A stretch of DNA of 64,000 nucleotides from Cranoglanis bouderius (taxonomy: Eukaryota; Chordata; Actinopteri; Siluriformes; Cranoglanididae): NCBI GenBank assembly GCA_023630585.1, contig CM042542.1, positions 21,525,511-21,589,510 of the forward strand, in the 5' to 3' direction. Positions 9,985 to 20,184 of this stretch are shown piece by piece. The notes under the pieces are model-generated. The model worked only from the letters and a program-made list of their open reading frames with translations. It made no database searches and had not been told where the DNA came from. Every line of letters starts with the position of its first letter. The stretch's first letter is position 1. The translations under genes and the position numbers were made by a program.

Positions 9985-11690
9985 GTTAATTATAGTTTTT
10001 TTGTATTGGTTAGATAGTAAGGAAGGTGAGAGGGATTTGTATGGGTTGGCGAGGCAGAGGGATAGAGATGGAAATGTGTTCACAGGTGACAGGAGGGTGA
10101 GGGAAAGATGGAAGGAGTACTTTGAGGAACTGATGAATGAGGAAAATGACAGAGAGAGAAGAGTAGTAGAGGCAAATATTGTTGAGCAGGAAGTAGAAAG
10201 GATTAACAAGGGTGAAGTTAGGAGAGCTTTGAAGAGGATGCAGAGAGGAAAGGCGGTTGGTCCTGATGACATACCAGTGGAGGTATGGAAGTGTCTAGGA
10301 GAGATGGCAGTAGAGTTTTTAACTAGGTTGTTCAACGAGGCCTTAGAGAGTGAGAGGATGCCTGAGGAAGGGAGGAGAAGTGTTTTGGTGCCGATTTTTA
10401 AGAACAAGGGAGATGTGCAGAGTTGTGGAAACTACAGAGATATTAAGCTGATGAGCCATACAATGAAGTTGTGGGAAAGAGTAGTGGAAGCAAGCCTAAG
10501 GGGAGAAGTGAGCATTTGTGAGCAGCAGTATGGTTTCATGCCAAGAAAGAGCACTACAGATGCAATATTTGCTTTGAGAATGTTGATGGAGAAGTACAGA
10601 GAGGGTCAGAAAGAGCTGCATTGTGTCTTTGTAGATTTAGAGAAAGCGTATGACAGGGTGCCAAGAGAGGAGCTGTGGTATTGTATGAGGAGGTCTGGAG
10701 TGGCAGAGAAGTATGTTAGAGTGGTGCAGGATATGTATGAGAGCAGTAGGACAGTGGTAAGGTGTGCGGTAGGTGTGACAGAGGAGTTCACGGTGAAGGT
10801 GGGACCGCATCAAGGATCGGCTCTGAGCCCCTTCTTGTTTGCGGTGGTGATGGACAGGCTGACAGATGAGGTCAGACAGGAATCTCCATGGACTATGATG
10901 TTTGTGGATGACATTGTGATCTGTAGTGAGAGCAGGGAGCAGGTGGAGGAAACTCTAGAGAGGTGGAGGTTTGCTCTGGAGAGAAGAGGAATGAAGGTTA
11001 GTCGCAGCAAGACAGAATACATGTGTGTGAATGAGAGGGATCCAAGTGGAACAGTGAGGTTACAGGGAGAAGAGAGAAAGAAGGTGCAGGAGTTTAAGTA
11101 CTTAGGGTCAACAGTCCAGAGCAACGGGGAGTATGGAAAAGAGGTGAAGAAGCGTGTGCAGGCAGGTTGGAATGGGTGGAGAAAAGTGTCAGGTCTGTCG
11201 TGTGATAAAAGAGTACCAGCAAGAATGAAAGGAAAGGTGTACAGGACAGTAGTGAGACCAGCGATGTTTTATGGTTTGGAGACTGAGGAAAAGACAGGAG
11301 GAAGAGTTAGAGGTAGCAGAGCTGAAGATGTTGAGGTTCTCTTTGGGAGTGACGAGGATGGATAGGATCAGGAATGAGTACATCAGGGGGACAGCACATG
11401 TGAGATGTTTTGGAGACAAAGTTAGAGAGGCCAGGTTGAGATGGTTTGGACATGTTCAGAGGAGGGAGAGTGAATATATCGGTAAAAGGATGCTGAGGTT
11501 AGAGCTGCCAGGCAGGAGGCCGAGAGGAAGACCAAAGAGGAGGTTTATGGATGTAGTGAAGGAGGACATGAAGGTAGTCGGTCTGAGAGAAGAGGATGCA
11601 GGGGATAGGGCTAGATGGAGGCAGATGATTCACTGTGGAGACCCCTGAAGGGAACAGCCGAAAGGAAAAGAAGAATCGAATGTTTATATT
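9985..11690 (+). mobile_element. RTE-type LINE, 5'-truncated
   Basis: This copy carries most of an RTE-like reverse transcriptase and ends with the characteristic '...tgaagggaacagccgaaagg' segment shortly after the stop codon (about 11646-11680). The endonuclease is missing. The element separates the orphan exon at 11967-12033 from anything further down that gene. Confidence 0.88.
10001..11648 (+). pseudogene. RTE reverse transcriptase, one frameshift
   Basis: A 454-codon frame (10001-11365) covers fingers, palm and thumb, with 'GPDDIPVEVWKCLGE', 'QQYGFMPRKSTTDAIF', 'VFVDLEKAYDRVPRE' and 'PHQGSALSPFLFAVVMD'. The catalytic box is 'FVDD' instead of YADD. The C-terminal part continues in another frame (11271-11648: 'LRFSLGVTRMDRIRNEYIRG', 'GRPKRRFMDVVKEDMK', ending 'HCGDP'). 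The usual GLETVALRKRQE junction is damaged near 11284 by a loss of about 8 bases, which explains the frame change. Near the start a block between 'LYGLARQRDRD' and 'GNVFTG' also seems to be missing compared with related elements. Confidence 0.9.
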
Positions 11691-11966
11691 CTGACCTTTC
11701 AGATAAAGAAATATTTACATATAATAATATAAAATATATAGTAAAATATGCTTGATTTAGATTTTGAATGTTTTGAGGGTTAGTAAATGATGACAGAAGA
11801 GTTTTGGGTGAACTGCTGCTTTAAATGTAATTTTCCTGGCCTTCTGTCAGTGGTGTTTTAAAAAATGTAAAATGCAATTTAAAATCAGATCAGTTCATTA
11901 TGTAGATATCTGAAGTTGCCTATTTGCAGTGACTACAGGAACCCTGTAAAATATTATAATACATAC

Positions 11967-12033
11967 CTTCAAATATAGGAATGAACTCCTGAAGATTCCA
12001 CTCTGTCAGTTTACTTTTCACAGATTCATCCAT
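11967..12033 (-). CDS. First coding exon of a SAM-domain-like gene (orphan)
   Basis: On the minus strand a clear acceptor ('ttattttcttacag') is followed at once by ATG and 22 open codons (starts MDESVKSKLTEWNLQ), then a donor 'gtatgt' (11961-11966). The exon is 67 nt and ends in phase 1. The peptide resembles the start of sterile alpha motif domains in fish SAMD-like proteins, where helix 1 begins Val-x-x-Trp-x-Leu/Val-x-x-Phe; here 'LTEWNLQEF' shows the Trp and Phe. The next exon was not found. The RTE LINE and hAT element lie downstream, so the gene is probably broken or has a very large intron. The SAM assignment rests on one helix only. Confidence 0.55.
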
Positions 12034-12049
12034 CTGTAAGAAAATAAAT

Positions 12050-12620
12050 ACCAGTTAAAAGACTCTTATCATTATGGCCACATTTTAATTATATCACAAT
12101 TAAAAAGAATGTTATGGCAAACGTGACGTCACATGAGGCAAACTAGCCTTAATTTATGTGTGTTTATGTATTTCTGGCTATTTATAACGTGTTGTCAGGT
12201 CTACTGAACTAAAAAAGACCTGAAAATGAGTTAAAACACCTCTTAGCTCTATTATAATCATATAATGAGGGCCGATCAATAACGTTCACAATTAAATGTA
12301 AACCTTAACGCAGTTAAAAATAGTTAGAAGCAGAGCGGGAAATTCACACAGAAAACTATCAAGCAACTTTCAGACAAAATACTACATAGCACAGTTAGCT
12401 ATATTTAACTTTGTTTTCTGTTAAATTTACAGATAAACAGGGCGATAATTAGCTAAAAACGGGGCGGGAAACTTTCTGAAGTCACTTTCTGACAGAAAAT
12501 GATCAAGTTAGAAAGATAAACTTCACCCTGTCACATTTTAGGTTGTAAAATAGCCAATATAGTATATAATTAATAATGAAATACGCAAAGTTAATGGATA
12601 CAAATACAATTTTAAAATCA
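12050..12620. other. Intron-like stretch of the SAM-like gene
   Basis: AT-rich and without open frames of note. It contains a 'gtgacgtcac' palindrome (12123-12132), a cAMP-response-element-like string that may be fortuitous. Confidence 0.4.
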
Positions 12621-12625
12621 CTTAC

Positions 12626-12720
12626 GTTTTAGCATCCAGACTCCAACGGTGAACATAGAAGCCGCAGCACGTCATTCAGTCGCGGAGTGAAATTTGTTTC
12701 CTCCGCAAGAGAAATTAGTC
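12626..12720 (-). other. Probable 5' untranslated exon and promoter side of the SAM-like gene
   Basis: On the minus strand a CpG-containing segment ('tccgcgactgaatgacg') ends with a consensus donor 'gtaagt' (12620-12625). The only exon I see downstream on this strand starts with ATG at its first base (12033), so this segment is a natural non-coding first exon. The 5' end is a guess. Confidence 0.45.
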
Positions 12721-15360
12721 CAACTAAAGCCCAAAGCATCAGACTTGATGAAGTGCACAGACTGAAAGATTATCTATCTGAATAAAGTATGTGAGGGAAT
12801 CGACATGATTACGTTTAAAGCATTTTAAAATCGCTACTATTAAGCCCCACTTCAGCTGTTAGTTCCCGCGCACAGGTCACCCCATCTTCGGTCTTTGTGT
12901 GATTTAGAATCACTCCACCCAAACCCCGCCAGCTTTAAAATGCTCCATGCTGCAGACAATCTCACACTTCTCTCTCTATTCCGCTTTCATTCGCCATTTT
13001 TAATTTTACACACACACACCTGTCATCATGAGCCACTGGAACACAGGCGGAGTGATACTATACGGACATTCAAGAGTAACCGGTGGGACTTGTTTCACAC
13101 TTGTATAACAGTATCTAACAGCGACAGATAACAATAAGGCCCAGTGTGTGTGTGGGCAGGTGTGTGTTTATTACCTGTCTGCAGTCACTGCCCTGATCAG
13201 CTCCGTCTGTATAAAACACACAAGACCTACCGGCTGTTTTAGTCGGAGTTGTGTGTTGTGCTGGATGGAGCTTGACTGCCCTCGTGTGGCCAAACTCGGG
13301 AACTGCAGTTTCCCAGAATCAGTATTCTGTTATAGGGCATTTTATGGCGGTGTTTATAAGTCTGTATTTGTAGTCGTTAGCCAAGAGGGGGGAAGAAATA
13401 TTAGAGCCATGTTTTCCCTTTATGATCATTATTGTTTTAATGTAATAATGTATATATTGCCTTTATCTGTGTAAATGTGTAATCTGTAAAACAGCTCCAT
13501 TTCACTATCCATCATACTGCTAATCTCCCTACACTAACTAACCACATTACATCTCTCATATTCTCTGATAGATCTTCTGTCTGTATGTTTTTATAAACTC
13601 TACACTCTCAGCTGGTGTGAGGTGTTTGTGCTGGAAAATCCCGACATACTCTTTATTTTTTTATTTGGCAGGTTTAACCAGTCTATGTTTTTGTATTTAA
13701 AGGTGACGTCACCATACACGAGTTTATAAACAGGAATCTTCTGTCTCGCGCTTCCTCTTTTCTTACACCATGTATTTACGTCTCCTATCCAGTCTGCGTT
13801 TCTGTTCATGGCTTGTGTCACTTTGCTGTCTTTCATTTATTTCCTAATTCAGTTGCACTCAGTCCTCCTTGTTCTTTTGATTTAAAACAATCATTTTATT
13901 TTTAGACTCCGTTGATAAAAGTATCAGTCGATGAAATAAAATGTGCGCGCGCTTTATTTGTGGAAATAACAGAGAGGTGACAGAGAGAGAAGTTTAAATC
14001 AAGATCATGTTCATCTCCTCCACACTTAAACCCAGCCAGATCGCTAATTTAGCCAGTTAGCTCCCATTCTTGCTAAGCTAACAGGAAAATGTATATATAA
14101 AGTATAAATGTAATAAAATCAATCCTAACAAAAGAAGCAGTGGAGTCTCTTTATATGTAAACATTTACAGTTCCATAAATACATTTCTCTTCCTAAATCC
14201 AAACCTTCAGCAGTCCTAATGAAAAAACCTGTACCGTCTCTGTGACGTCACCATCGTCGCCATGACTACCGCAAAATTGTCCAACTGTAAAAGTGTATTG
14301 TGGTCCTGAACACACAGCACAGCTACAGTAACGGTCTAACACTGCACTTCTACTGAGTCACAAATAAAACACTCAGCAATCTCACTTCATTCACATTCTC
14401 TTTTAGTTTAGTTTTACTCTTTATTTATTTGTGTTTCCAGCACCCAAGCTCACTTTATTTCAACTTATGTGTATTACATTTCAGAAATTCTGTAATAATG
14501 TCTTTAGTAAATATTAAACTTTACCTGATAACGATAATAATTTACCTCCTAACTACAGAAACAGTAAATAAACTTATCAGTGTTAATAAACAGAAATGAG
14601 GCTCGATGTCCCACAGTAAACACTATGGAGTCTCATCAGGATAAATACATTAAAAACACCTTTCTTTTCTGTTTATATATTGTATATTTGATGTTAAAAA
14701 TTGCTTCGTCACCATCTTTTCTACGAGTGTATTTTTGTTCAGACATTTTGAGGGTGTGTGAGACTGAATATAAAAAACAGGATTGAACAATATTGTGTTG
14801 AAAGGTTTTTACAGTGCAGTCCTCAAACACCTGAACTGTTGTGTTTCACTCACAGTCACTGTTTATTTTCTACTACACACAGTGTAAATGACATTTATAC
14901 AACATTTATACACAACTGTATTAAAGGACAGGAATACATACAGTGCATGGACTTAAAGCCTTTCACTTACTGTTTAAAAAATCTTAGAGTATATATATAT
15001 ATATATAACCATGTTGATCAGAAACACAGTCTGAATAAAGAGATAAAAATGTGGAGGTAATAATAATGTGTAAACAGCTCCAACACATGGATGTGTATTT
15101 GTGTAATCAGTGTGATGATGTGATGATATCTCTGTGTTGTGTGTAGACGCTGAAGGATTTGACTTTGGATTGTAAAAGATGTTATTAAAGCCTGAAGTAA
15201 CTTGTAGCTGAGTGGATAAAAGGATGTGATCAGTCACGGTTATTGTTATGGAACTTCTACATCTGAATATGAATGATTCAGCTCCCAAACTGCTGGAAAT
15301 GTGGGACGGGTTCTAACACTTCACCTAAACTGCTTTATCCTGGAGAAGAGGTTTGAGGTG
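12720..15360. other. Intergenic stretch between the SAM-like gene and the NLR 3' end
   Basis: No recognised gene. It contains a TATA-like 'tataaaac' near 13211, a 79-codon minus-strand frame (13600-13836, separate entry), a 'gtgacgtcacc' string near 14241 and a short (TA)n at about 14990-15006. The part next to 15370 is probably the 3' untranslated region of the minus-strand NLR gene; minus-strand AATAAA strings occur near 14866 and 15391. Confidence 0.4.
13600..13836 (-). CDS. Unrecognised 78-residue open frame
   Basis: The frame is Lys/Asn/Trp-rich and not low-complexity ('NRNADWIGDVNTWCKKRG', 'YKLVYGDVTFKYKNIDWLN'), which is more protein-like than most short frames nearby. I do not recognise the family and see no clear splice sites or poly(A) signal. 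It could be a chance frame or part of an old mobile element. Confidence 0.18.
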   Translation of the reverse strand: MKDSKVTQAMNRNADWIGDVNTWCKKRGSARQKIPVYKLVYGDVTFKYKNIDWLNLPNKKIKSMSGFSSTNTSHQLRV

Positions 15361-15369
15361 AGACTCCTG

Positions 15370-15406
15370 TCATACACCAGTCCTGCTGAGTTTATTATTC
15401 TTAATG
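15370..15406 (-). CDS. Terminal coding exon of an NLR (LRR) gene
   Basis: On the minus strand 'tctctgtcttacag' is an acceptor, and the following 37 bases complete a split codon from the LRR exon at 15538-15714 (CA + C = His). They add a short tail (IKNNKLSRTGV) and end in TGA. The phase match with the upstream exon supports the call. The product therefore ends shortly after its last LRR and has no B30.2 domain, unlike many fish NLRs. Confidence 0.6.
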
Positions 15407-15420
15407 CTGTAAGACAGAGA

Positions 15421-15433
15421 AGAACATCAGTGT

Positions 15434-15481
<48 letters not shown>
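15421..15481. repeat. (CA)n microsatellite in an NLR intron
   Basis: Pure CA run from about 15436 between the terminal exon and the last LRR exon. Confidence 0.95.
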
Positions 15482-15487
<6 letters not shown>

Positions 15488-15537
15488 CAGTATGATACAG
15501 TAGAGTAGAGTAAAGAGACAGTAAGTCAGTAACTCAC

Positions 15538-15714
15538 TGTAGTGTCTCCAGTTTACAGTGTGGATCCTTCAGTAGATCAGAGAGCAGCTTCACTCCTGAT
15601 TCTCCTGGATTATTAAAGTTCAGATCCAGTTCTCTCAGGTGTGATGAGGAGTTTGACCTCAGAGCTGAAGCCAGAGCAGCACAACCTTCATCTGTAATCC
15701 TGCAGTCACTCATC
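15538..15714 (-). CDS. NLR leucine-rich-repeat exon (last LRR)
   Basis: 177 nt between acceptor 'ttctttcttgcag' and donor 'gtgagt'. It enters in phase 2 and leaves in phase 2, as the other LRR exons here do. The peptide follows the ribonuclease-inhibitor type repeat of fish NLRC3/NLRP-like proteins: 'CRITDEGCAALASALRS', then 'LRELDLNFNNPGESGVKLL', then 'DPHCKLETL'. It is one codon longer than the other two exons because of an extra Ser in 'NSSSHLRE'. LRRs of these cytosolic receptors are thought to sense ligands or hold the receptor inactive. The NACHT and FISNA parts are not in this window. Confidence 0.85.
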
Positions 15715-15862
15715 CTGCAAGAAAGAAAACCTTCTCACACTTAACACACTCAGTTTTAGCTCTGAAAACATCAACTACACAAAATCTTTATATACAGAAC
15801 ATTTACTCTCCATCTCACACACACAACAATGACAATATATATCACTACAATTACAATCACCA

Positions 15863-15865
<3 letters not shown>

Positions 15866-15912
<47 letters not shown>
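15866..15912. repeat. (GT)n microsatellite at an LRR exon donor
   Basis: The GT run abuts the donor side of the exon at 15915-16088. A shorter GT run abuts the duplicated exon at 20811-20984 in the same way. Confidence 0.95.
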
Positions 15913-15914
<2 letters not shown>

Positions 15915-16247
15915 CTCAGTATCTCCAGTGTACAGTGTGGATTCTCCAGTCCAGCAGAGAGCAGCTTCACTCCTGAATCCTGCAGGTTATTGTTCCTCAG
16001 GTCCAGTTCTCTCAGTCTGGAGGAGTTTGAGCTGAGAACTGAGGACAGAACTCTACAGCTTTCCTCTGTCAGATCACACTCACACAGACTGGAAGAGAAA
16101 TGATGAAATATCAGAAGTCTGATCTCAAACACACAAACACAGCCATAATCCAGCTAAAGTTGATGATGTAACAGAAATGTGAGTGTGTTTCTCTCACACA
16201 CAGAAATCAGAGGACAGGACGCCACATCAGCACATTTACAGGAGCAG
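15911..16247 (-). repeat. 337-bp direct duplicate, copy 1
   Basis: Read base by base, this segment matches 20807-21143 without a difference. It holds an entire LRR exon plus about 160 bp of upstream intron. Sequence diverges at once on the upstream side ('...ggagcag|ccacg' against '...ggagcag|tgact'); the GT tracts form the other border. Confidence 0.9.
15915..16088 (-). CDS. NLR leucine-rich-repeat exon (copy 1 of a duplicated exon)
   Basis: 174 nt, the standard length of fish NLR LRR exons, bordered by acceptor 'cttccag' and donor 'gtacac'. It encodes 'SLCECDLTEESCRVLSSVL', 'LRELDLRNNNLQDSGVKLL' and 'ENPHCTLEILR'. The LxLxxN consensus (LDLRNNNL) and the Cys at the repeat start are intact. 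Joining to the exon at 15538-15714 makes an AGG codon and keeps the frame open. The exon and its flanks recur without a visible difference at 20807-21143. Confidence 0.88.
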
Positions 16248-16410
16248 CCACGTCTTTCTGCACTCCACAATCTCTCAGCTACAGTTTATTATAACACCAT
16301 TAGCTCATCTACATAACACACACATGTGAGAGCGAGCAGCTACACACACTACACTCTGATCTGTCTTCAAGTTTCTACAACCAACACTGCAGATATAGTG
16401 CATTTTATTT

Positions 16411-16411
<1 letters not shown>

Positions 16412-16488
<77 letters not shown>
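16412..16488. repeat. (GA)n microsatellite
   Basis: Pure GA run of about 76 bases. The 3' fragment of an L1-like LINE starts directly beside it on the minus strand. Confidence 0.95.
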
Positions 16489-16489
<1 letters not shown>

Positions 16490-16866
16490 GTTAGAGGTTT
16501 TATAGGAGACTTTCCAGGGCATGGATTGCCTTACACCAGTGATAAATGTTAAGCTCATTAGCAGCATTAATTGGGGCTGTTGAGAGCTCCATGTAGATAA
16601 CATCTAGAAAGGACTCTAGGAGTCCATGCTCTAATGGAGAGAGAGTGAGGAGGTTTCCAGCAGACTGCAGTTATTTTCTTGGCAGCAGTATAGCCCAGCA
16701 ACAACTGTACGTTTATTGAGATTAGAAATGTTAAGCGTGGACAAATGGTTTAGGATCAGGACCGATACGGTTGCGGGCCCCGTCCCAGATATTCCATAGT
16801 TTGGACGCTACCTTAACCCAGAACTCAGTAACTGGTGGACTCTCCCAGAACATATGGATAAAAGTG
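16490..16866 (-). mobile_element. 3' fragment of an L1/Tx1-type LINE ORF2
   Basis: The minus strand reads as the C-terminal end of a fish L1-like ORF2: 'HMFWESPPVTEFWVKVASKL', then 'WNIWDGARNRIGPDPKPFVH', followed by degraded coding sequence. The His/Cys-type end and the 'FW.KVASKLW' pattern are typical. It is a short, broken relic. Confidence 0.75.
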
Positions 16867-17050
16867 CCGGATGTCAGGATTCCGGACGTGCTGTTTTGTG
16901 TTTCGGCCACTAGAGGGCCTCAGTGTTCCCCATGTTGTGTTCCCCCTGTCTGTCATCAGTGTTACTGATGTCCCCTGTGTCTCATCCCCCTGTGTATATT
17001 TAAGTTGGCCAGTGACTTCAGTTCTTGTTGTTTTATGTAAATTTGTTACT
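16866..17050 (+). mobile_element. LTR fragment, Gypsy-like
   Basis: Starts 'tgtcaggattccgg', includes 'ggccactagagggc', has a 'tatatttaag' TATA-like string at about 16996 and then 'cagttcttgttgtt'. This order is common in fish Ty3/Gypsy LTRs. No internal region is next to it, so it is a solo or truncated LTR. The right border is not firm. Confidence 0.5.
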
Positions 17051-17074
17051 GTGATGTCTTTGTCTATAATTTTG

Positions 17075-17415
17075 CTCAGTGCCAGGGGTCTAAGGGACAA
17101 TTTGAAGCAAAAGCCATTTTCTTATTAAACACAGATCTTTGTTTTCTTCAAGAGACTCACAGCGTTTCTGATGATGTGGATATTTTGGAAATCTCAGTGG
17201 GGACTGACATTTATTCTCATACGTCTCAACACTCTGCAGGTGTCTGTACTCTTAAACCTTTTAACTGGTACATTTCTTCATACAGATTATGATATTAATG
17301 GGCATTATGTCTGTCAAGTTGTTCAAATTCATAGTTTTATGTTCATTACCATAAATATTTATGGGTTCAATACAAAGCCAGAACGTGACATTCTTTTAGA
17401 TTCACTGAAAAAATG
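17075..17415 (+). pseudogene. L1-type LINE endonuclease fragment
   Basis: The plus strand reads, across frames, as the start of an L1 ORF2 endonuclease: 'ARGLRDNLKQKPF', 'LCFLQETHSVSDD' with the catalytic Glu of the LQETH box, and 'ITINIYGFNTKPERD' near the end. Frameshifts and stops are present. It probably belongs to the same degraded plus-strand L1 as the pieces at 18420-18914 and 19324-20075. Confidence 0.75.
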
Positions 17416-18119
17416 AACTTTTCGGTAGAGTTAAATATATTAAATTTACTGTCATAATTTCTACATTATATATTAAGATTCAGTGAGAACTAGAATTTTT
17501 ATACACATTTTATTCATGCAATATATGAGCTGTGTGGAAAGAGTAAGTTTTATTACATATTTACTTCTACTATTTATATGATTTATCGTCACTGCAGATA
17601 AAAACACTAAGTGAATTCTACTGTAAAAGTATAGTGTGTTTGAATCTGTACATGTGCCCTTGGACAAGACAAGCTTCCCTCTTAACTCTGAATCAGAGAC
17701 GGTTGGGGCGGTCCCAGAGCTGCTGCTGGATTATATGGATTATCTCGTGTGTAAGGGAAGTTATTGCCTTTCTGTGTTAGATTTGTGATAATACATGGCT
17801 ACGTGTGAATGTAATATACATTACTGTTCATAATTACATTAATGTTAGTTTTAATCACATGACCTCGGTAACGTTAAGTTGAGGTGATTTCTCTATAACG
17901 TAACGTTAACTTTATAACTCTTAGCTAGCTAACATTACCAGATTAGAAAAAAAACAATCGCGTGCACATGTAACTGCAGGGAATCTCTCTATTTATTTCA
18001 CTTCTATAAAACTAAAGGCATAAAAATTGGAGAGAGAGAGCTTAATCATAAGCAGAGGAGAGGAAATGTAGTTAACCTTAGCCATGTTCCTGCTAAAACA
18101 TGCTGCCTAGGCCGTATAA

Positions 18120-18120
<1 letters not shown>
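17416..18120. other. Gene-free stretch
   Basis: AT-rich, with no recognisable exon or element end. It interrupts the plus-strand L1 relic and may itself be an unrecognised insertion. Confidence 0.35.

Positions 18121-18121
<1 letters not shown>

Positions 18122-18168
<47 letters not shown>
18122..18168. repeat. (CA)n microsatellite
   Basis: Pure CA dinucleotide run. Confidence 0.95.
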
Positions 18169-18170
<2 letters not shown>

Positions 18171-18199
18171 CATTTTAAACTGCCTGGCCATTTCTCTAT

Positions 18200-18413
18200 T
18201 ATAAATTCTTCATTCTAATAGTTCTGAGATGCTGGATTTTTCCAGTATCTCATTTCCATGAGCTGTAAGTCGTAATCATCAAGATTAAAACAAAAAAAGG
18301 GCTTGAAATATTTCACTTTATGTGTAATGAATCTAGAATATATGAAAGTTCCACTTTTTTTACGAGACAAAATTAACTTTTCCACGATATTCTAATTTTT
18401 TGAGATGCATCTG
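18200..18413 (+). mobile_element. Right terminal repeat of a Tc1-like element (fragment)
   Basis: Nearly the same sequence ends the Tc1 fragment at 63695-63886, and an inverted piece lies at 43085-43190 (shared 'ttgaaatatttcacttt', 'aatgaatctagaatatatga'). It ends 'tttttgagatgcatctg|TA', the expected TA target site. No transposase is attached here. Confidence 0.75.
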
Positions 18414-18419
18414 TAAACT

Positions 18420-18914
18420 GGATGAACTTTCTAATCAAAAGCTGAAGGTGGGTTTGTAAGGTCCAGAAGACGCTGGCTAGAAGAAGGAGAACAGAATTCG
18501 ACTTACTTTTATAGGTGGGAAAAATTTCTGTCCAAAAACACCATCGATCGGTTGAGATTAGATCATTCTGATTCTGACGACCCAAAAGAGATAAACACTG
18601 TTCAGAGTTCTAGAAGAATCTTTATAGCAGTCAGTTTGGCTATGACACTGTTACATCTTTAATGGACTCTGTAGGTAATATTAACTGTATTAGTGCTTCT
18701 GATAAAAGTTTCTGTGATCACCTGATTACGTACCTATAGAGATCCTCCAGTCCATCAAACACTCATTACTTATAGACCATTGGTGTCTGATTAGTATTTG
18801 TTTGCTACAATATTTGCAAAACTCTTAAAAACAGTTATAGAGGCTTAACAGATGAAACACAATCTGGGTTTATGAACAATAGCTCAACTTCTTAACCACT
18901 GAGCTAGCTTTATT
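18420..18914 (+). pseudogene. L1-type ORF2 relic (linker and start of reverse transcriptase)
   Basis: Frames contain 'RRRWLEEGEQNSTYFYRWEK', matching the 'WLEEGEKNTSYFFNLEK' stretch upstream of L1 reverse transcriptases, then 'DETQSGFMNNSSTS', matching the 'DQTGFIKGR' region. It is broken by many stops. The piggyBac-like MITE at 18919-19319 interrupts it. Confidence 0.65.
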
Positions 18915-18918
18915 TTAA

Positions 18919-19319
18919 CCCTTTAACCTTGAAAAATGTGTTGACCTTAACTCAGCCTGATTGAGCCGTCTCTACCACTCGGGTTAGGTGTGTTATGTTA
19001 AAAATATTCACTAAATGTTGCTGTGTCTTGAAATAGTCTGCCTATTCAGTTTGCCTCCTTACAGGAAGTTAGCAAAAAGAAAGTCACTCCAGACATCTGT
19101 CTCTGGGTTTGATCTTTTTCTACATGTTTTTGGTATTTGGTAAATGTATTTATACTTATATCATGAAGTGAATTATGGCCTATACTAAAACGGCCATAAG
19201 TTCCCTATACTAGGCCGATAGTAAAATAAAGGTTGATTGTTGTTGGTGTTGCCCCAAGGAAATAAAAAAATGCAGAGAAAACTTTGCATTGCTTTTTTCT
19301 TAGTGAGGATGTTAAAGGG
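18919..19319. mobile_element. piggyBac-like MITE with TTAA target duplication
   Basis: The element starts CCCTTTAAC and ends GTTAAAGGG, a perfect 9-bp inverted repeat, and is flanked on both sides by TTAA (18915-18918 and 19320-19323). TTAA targets with CCC...GGG ends are the signature of piggyBac elements. It is 401 bp with no transposase frame, so non-autonomous. It sits inside the L1 relic, so it inserted after that L1. Confidence 0.82.
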
Positions 19320-19323
19320 TTAA

Positions 19324-20075
19324 GAAGGTTTTGTTTGGGTTTGTCACTTTCTATGCAACTTAATTATTTTACTTGCAGGTATTTTATCCATAAATGTAAG
19401 GTATTAAAATTAACCCCCTTTATCAGACTTTCTAAGAGATATTGGGATCTATATTAAAACTTTGTCCCCCTCCGGTAACAAAAAAAGCTCCTAAAACTCT
19501 GACTGTATGCTCACATTTAGGTGTTTTTGTATTTTCTGTTCTTTATTCATTTATATTTGGAGGGGAGGGGAGGGGTGTTGTATGGGGGCACAGTGGTTTA
19601 GGGGTTAACACCTGCCTCTGCCCAGTGTGCATTTGTAGTCTCCCCGTGCTTCGGGGGTTTCCTCTGGGTACTCTGGTTTCCTCTCCAGTCCAAAGACATG
19701 AGCTGTAGGCTAATTAACATCTTTGAATGGTCTGTAGTGTGTGTGAATGGGTGTGTGATTGTGCCCTGTCCAGGGTGTCCCCTGCCTCGTGCCCTGAGTT
19801 CCCTGGGATAGGCTCCAGGCTCCCCGCGACCCTGTGTAGGATAAGCGCTACAGAAATGGATGGATGGAGGATGTTGTATGTAAGTGATTTACGGATCAGT
19901 TTTCATTCATCTCTCTCTTTGTTTTTCTTTTTATCTGGTTAAGTATTTTTTTGGCACTTTATTATGTTTGGTGATGAATGAACCCTTGGATATTATCCCT
20001 TGGTATATGTTCTGTTTACAACCCTTGTTTTGTATACAATTACTGATTAATTAAAAATAAAAATATAAAAAATGA
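19324..20075 (+). mobile_element. 3' part of the degraded plus-strand L1
   Basis: Continues the relic after the MITE and ends in an A-rich tail ('attaaaaataaaaatataaaaa', about 20051-20074). A SINE at 19585-19871 is inserted into it. Coding similarity is weak here; the call rests on position and tail. Confidence 0.5.
19585..19871 (+). mobile_element. tRNA-derived SINE with 9-bp target duplication
   Basis: Begins 'ggggcacagtggtttagggg' (tRNA-like head) and has the conserved fish SINE body 'ctccccgtgcttcgggggtt', 'ctctggttt', 'ccaaagacatg' and 'ataggctccaggctccccg'. It ends with a (GGAT)n-type tail 'atggatggatgg'. The string 'tgttgtatg' lies directly on both sides (19576-19584 and 19872-19880). 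Confidence 0.88.
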
Positions 20076-20184
20076 ATTAATGTGCCTTGTTCCTTAGTTT
20101 CCTCGCTCGGTGTTTAATGTTGATAGGCCAGTCCGTCGTGTCTCGTGTAAGTTCCCCTGTTTTTTCACCAGAAGCATTGTTATC

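Noticed and set aside
10900..10911. FVDD box as a sign of a group II intron or telomerase-like enzyme
   Set aside because: The surrounding motifs are those of RTE LINEs; the Tyr-to-Phe and Ala-to-Val changes are tolerated variation or decay.
12123..12132. gtgacgtcac palindrome as a functional CRE
   Set aside because: A single 10-base match in an intron-like region without other promoter evidence is not enough.
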